Positions 5,170-6,468 of a stretch of DNA of 6,468 nucleotides are shown here, piece after piece (position 1 is the stretch's first letter; each line of letters starts with the position of its first letter). A model generated the notes under the pieces. It was not told where the DNA came from. It was given only the letters and a program-made list of their open reading frames with translations, and did not search any database. This DNA is from an uncultured Lachnospiraceae bacterium (GTDB lineage: Bacteria > Bacillota > Clostridia > Lachnospirales > Lachnospiraceae): NCBI GenBank assembly GCA_910585395.1, contig CAJUCK010000047.1, forward strand, positions 8,816 through 15,283, read 5' to 3'. The position numbers and the translations under genes were made by a program.

Positions 5170-6468
5170 ATGACGACCAGCAAAATAATGCAGATTGCAT
5201 CCATGCTGAACAATCCTGAGTTATTGCAGACACAGAAACAGTCTCAGGAGACAAATGCTGCGTTTGGTTCATTTTTAAATTATACGGCTGCGTCAGGAGG
5301 GAAAGAAGCAAATTTATTTTCAGGCGGTAATGCAGAAAAATCTGTAAAGACAGATCCAGTAAATCAGACTGCTTTTGAAAAAGAATCTGTTAAATCCAGT
5401 TATCGGGAAAGTTCTATTTCCCGCGGCGAAAATTCTGATGTACAGAGTAAAATACCAGATGATGCCAAAGAGACACTGGAAAGTTTTGAAGAACAGGTCA
5501 AGGAAGCAGTGGCTGGAAAGCTGGGAATTTCACAGGAAGAGCTGACGCAGCAGATGGAAATAATGGGACTCACTGTTCTGGATTTGATGGATCCGTCCAA
5601 ACTAGCGGGTCTTGTAATGGAACTCACTGGAAGCCAAGATATTGGAGGGCTGCTGTTAAGTGAAGATTTTCAACAGTTATTAGGGCAGATTAGTGGATTG
5701 TCGCAGGAACTTGCCCAGCAGCTCAATCTAACGCCAGAAGAAATGAAACAGATTCTGCCTCAGCTGGAAAATCTGATGACAGATCAGCCAGCAGAAAATA
5801 TGACAGAGAATGTTGTTGAAATGCCTGAGCAGACAGAGGCTTTGATTGAGGAAACAGGCTCAAAAGCTGAAGAGCAACAGGCAGATACATTACAGAATAC
5901 TGTTCAGAATGCAGCGGATGAGACAGGAGTACATAAGGAAGTATCACAGGAAGTTTCTGATACAGCCAGAGAAGGGCAGACCGTAGAGGCCAGCACAAAG
6001 GGTCTGGAAGAACAGGGTACAGAGGAAGGCACTGCGGATTCAGAAAGTAATGCAGAAGAAGATTCTTACAGTAAGCTGACAGAAGACATCAAAGGAAATA
6101 GTAAGCCAGAGGACCGTCAGTCACATGTTACGTACCAGACTACTACTCAGACTGTTGGTCAGGGGCAGACTATAGAGGTGACACAGACGGTTGTACAGAC
6201 TAAAGTTAATGTGGATGATATTATAAGACAGGTCAGCCAGATGACAAGAGTTATTGTAGGCCAGGCGGAATCTTCCATTGAAATGCAGCTCAACCCTGCG
6301 AATCTTGGAAAAGTTTATCTGCAGGTAATTTCCAGAGAAGGTGTCATCACGGCACAGCTTGCCGCACAAAATGAGGCAGTGAAAGAAGCCTTAGAGAGTC
6401 AGCTTGTTGTATTGAAGGAGAATATGAATCAGCAGGGCATGAAAGTGGAGGCAATTGAGGTGACTATT
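5170..6468 (+). CDS. fliK: Flagellar hook-length control protein FliK, 3' end missing
   Basis: FliK is exported as a molecular ruler; when the hook is long enough, its C-terminal domain makes FlhB switch from hook to filament substrates. The frame is open for 433 codons from ATG 5170 to the window edge with no stop, so the gene is truncated by the window. Residues 1-110 are Ser/Gln/Asn-rich and probably disordered, fitting an export signal. Residues 111-200 are helical and Leu/Gln-rich. Residues 205-320 are acidic, Glu/Gln/Thr-rich and low in complexity. Residues 323-344 contain five QT dipeptides. The C-terminal domain begins near 345, with its core SIEMQLNPANLGKVYLQV (369-386) followed by the ITAQLAAQNEAVKEAL helix region. 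The L-x-P-x-x-L-G-x-V pattern is the FliK_C hallmark and decides the call, together with the place after ylxF. A flgD gene would be expected next. Confidence 0.95.
   Translation, partial: MTTSKIMQIASMLNNPELLQTQKQSQETNAAFGSFLNYTAASGGKEANLFSGGNAEKSVKTDPVNQTAFEKESVKSSYRESSISRGENSDVQSKIPDDAKETLESFEEQVKEAVAGKLGISQEELTQQMEIMGLTVLDLMDPSKLAGLVMELTGSQDIGGLLLSEDFQQLLGQISGLSQELAQQLNLTPEEMKQILPQLENLMTDQPAENMTENVVEMPEQTEALIEETGSKAEEQQADTLQNTVQNAADETGVHKEVSQEVSDTAREGQTVEASTKGLEEQGTEEGTADSESNAEEDSYSKLTEDIKGNSKPEDRQSHVTYQTTTQTVGQGQTIEVTQTVVQTKVNVDDIIRQVSQMTRVIVGQAESSIEMQLNPANLGKVYLQVISREGVITAQLAAQNEAVKEALESQLVVLKENMNQQGMKVEAIEVTI

Overview
This window is a contiguous piece of a flagellar biosynthesis operon, all on the + strand. 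It holds the end of fliF, then fliG, fliH, fliI, fliJ, a ylxF/MotE-like membrane protein gene, and the first 433 codons of fliK. Having a YlxF-type gene between fliJ and fliK is the layout known from Bacillus subtilis and other Firmicutes. The AT-leaning codon use, GTG and TTG starts, strong GGAGG-type ribosome binding sites and protein style point to a motile Gram-positive Clostridia member. A Lachnospiraceae genus such as Roseburia or a relative is my inference; it has not been checked by any search.

Layout: 1-508 is the FliF C-terminus (last membrane helix plus the FliG-binding tail). 510-1520 is FliG, the rotor switch protein. 1513-2328 is FliH, the export ATPase regulator, probably starting at TTG inside the end of fliG. 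2339-3643 is FliI, the export ATPase. 3694-4143 is FliJ, the export chaperone and stalk. 4156-4992 is the YlxF/MotE-like protein. 4993-5169 is a 177-base gap. 5170 to the end is FliK, the hook-length ruler, which runs off the window. Apart from that gap, the genes are spaced from an 8-base overlap to 50 bases, as expected for a co-transcribed operon.

How they work together: FliF forms the MS ring in the membrane and FliG sits on its cytoplasmic tail, transmitting torque. FliH, FliI and FliJ form the ATPase complex that feeds substrates, including FliK, into the export gate inside the ring. FliK then measures the hook and switches export from hook to filament proteins. The YlxF-like protein has a membrane anchor and a MgtE_N/FliG-like C-terminal helical domain; its role is not settled.

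Most of the window is ordinary flagellar machinery, and I see no new multi-gene system. The least explained stretch is the ylxF-fliK gap. It packs several inverted repeats, including a 13-bp stem, and a sigma-28-like promoter match whose -10 element falls over that hairpin's loop. Smaller points are an in-frame 11-residue tandem duplication in FliH, a dnaX-like slippery heptamer in the A-rich start of ylxF, and an 8-bp inverted repeat across the end of fliI.
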